In this document: piece after piece, positions 63,399-64,000 of the stretch
How the letters are laid out: each line of letters opens with the position of its first letter
Position numbering within the stretch: position 1 is the stretch's first letter
Assembly: GCF_023515955.1 (NCBI RefSeq)
Contig: NZ_CP097322.1
Location: 4,450,501 to 4,514,500, forward strand
Source: Streptomyces sp. RerS4
GTDB lineage: Bacteria; Actinomycetota; Actinomycetes; Streptomycetales; Streptomycetaceae
DNA: 64,000 nucleotides
Direction: 5' to 3'
Notes under the pieces: model-generated
Told to the model about the DNA's origin: nothing
Database searches by the model: none
Seen by the model: the letters and a program-made list of their open reading frames with translations, nothing else
Program-made: the position numbers and the translations under genes

Positions 63399-64000
63399 CC
63401 ACCGACACCCACGTGGCCCCGCGGCCGGCCGCCCCTCGACCGCGCGGCGGCATCGCCCAGGGCGTCAAGGACTCCCTGGTCATCGCCCAGCGGAACCTGA
63501 TCCGCATGTCCCGAATACCCGAAATGATCATTTTCGGGGTCATTCAGCCGGTCATGTTCGTCGTCCTCTTCAGCTACGTCTTCGGCGGCTCCATCAGCGT
63601 CGGCGGCAGCACCTCACCGGCCGCCTACCGCGAGTTCCTGATGGCCGGCATCTTCGCCCAGACCGTCACCTTCGCCACCGCCGGCGCGGGCGCCGGCATC
63701 GCCGACGACATGCACAAGGGCCTCATCGACCGCTTCCGCTCCCTGCCCATGGCCCGCGGCGCCGTCCTGACCGGCCGCACCCTCGCGGACCTCGTCCAGA
63801 CCACCCTGACCGTGATCGTCCTGGCCGTCGTCGCCCTGATCGTCGGCTGGCGCACCCACACCGGCTTCGGCGAGGTCCTCGCCGGCTTCGCCCTGCTGCT
63901 CCTGCTGGGCTACGCCTTCTCCTGGATCGGCGCCCTGATCGGCCTGTCGGTACGCACCCCGGAGGCGGCCACCTCGGGCGGCCTGATCTGGCTCTTCCCG
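63395..64000 (+). CDS. DrrB-type ABC exporter permease (cut by right edge)
   Basis: 202 codons visible, starting at ATG within the ATPase stop (ATGA). ABC-2 type membrane protein: a cytoplasmic N-terminus (AQRNLIRMSRIPEMIIFGVI), first helix VIQPVMFVVLFSYVF, the conserved LIDRFRSLPMARGAVLTGRT segment, and helices LTVIVLAVVALIVG and FALLLLLGYAFSWIGALIGL. The sequence continues beyond the window. With the ATPase it forms a drug- or lipid-type exporter. Confidence 0.92.

Overview
The window is high-GC, densely coded actinobacterial DNA, and the gene content and order identify it as the conserved core chromosome of a Streptomyces species. Diagnostic loci are the sigQ / afsQ1-afsQ2 cluster, the pccB-pccE carboxylase pair with a separate accA2 alpha subunit, a class III adenylate cyclase next to birA, a small mmpB-like membrane protein and a LAXTG (sortase E type) surface protein. 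From memory the set corresponds to roughly SCO4881-SCO4963 of S. coelicolor; no database was consulted. No tRNA, rRNA, CRISPR array or intact transposon was found.

Layout. 1-2.6 kb: end of a nonulosonic-acid (sialic acid/Kdn-like) wall-polymer cluster, with NeuA and NeuB in one uninterrupted frame followed by a polysialyltransferase-like protein. 2.7-11.3 kb: an M20 amidohydrolase, then nucleoside uptake (BMP lipoprotein, ABC ATPase, two permeases), cytidine deaminase and thymidine phosphorylase. 11.4-18.6 kb: a Uma2 remnant, STAS protein, ECF sigma factor, L,D-transpeptidase, an MFS exporter with divergent LysR regulator, a LuxR-type regulator, a cupin and an alpha/beta hydrolase. 18.7-27.5 kb: adenosine deaminase, secreted and membrane proteins, deoC with two aldehyde dehydrogenase genes (the second only half length), and a uridine kinase. 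27.6-31.4 kb: sigQ-afsQ1-afsQ2-lipoprotein. 31.4-35 kb: a LysR gene lacking its DNA-binding domain, then phosphomannomutase and purine nucleoside phosphorylase. 35-44 kb: LpdA, a DeoR regulator, acyl-CoA carboxylase genes, Maf and MmpB. 44-50 kb: birA, cya, enoyl-CoA hydratase, a diguanylate cyclase and hutH. 50-58 kb: the LAXTG protein, an L,D-transpeptidase lipoprotein, a MetE-like enzyme, msrA and three tandem paralogues of unknown function. 58-64 kb: metB, an ECF-like/membrane pair, MarR, ilvA and a DrrAB-type ABC exporter cut by the right edge.

How it fits together. The scattered nucleoside genes appear to form one regulon. A 12-bp palindrome, CTACGCGCGTAG, or a close variant lies upstream of all six nucleoside transcription units (BMP, ABC transporter, deoA, add, deoC, purine nucleoside phosphorylase), over 31 kb and on both strands. 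Imported nucleosides would be deaminated (cdd, add) and phosphorolysed (deoA, purine nucleoside phosphorylase); the sugar phosphates would be isomerised (phosphomannomutase family) and cleaved (deoC), and the acetaldehyde oxidised by the adjacent dehydrogenase.

The most unusual non-coding signal is a pair of about 100-bp elements (26192-26290 minus strand, 44994-45093 plus strand). They fold into the same four-stem hairpin although three of the four stems differ in sequence with compensating changes, while the 9-nt apical loop is nearly identical. A pair of MITE-like inverted-repeat elements, each starting right after a TAG stop codon, and several short tandem arrays complete the non-coding features.
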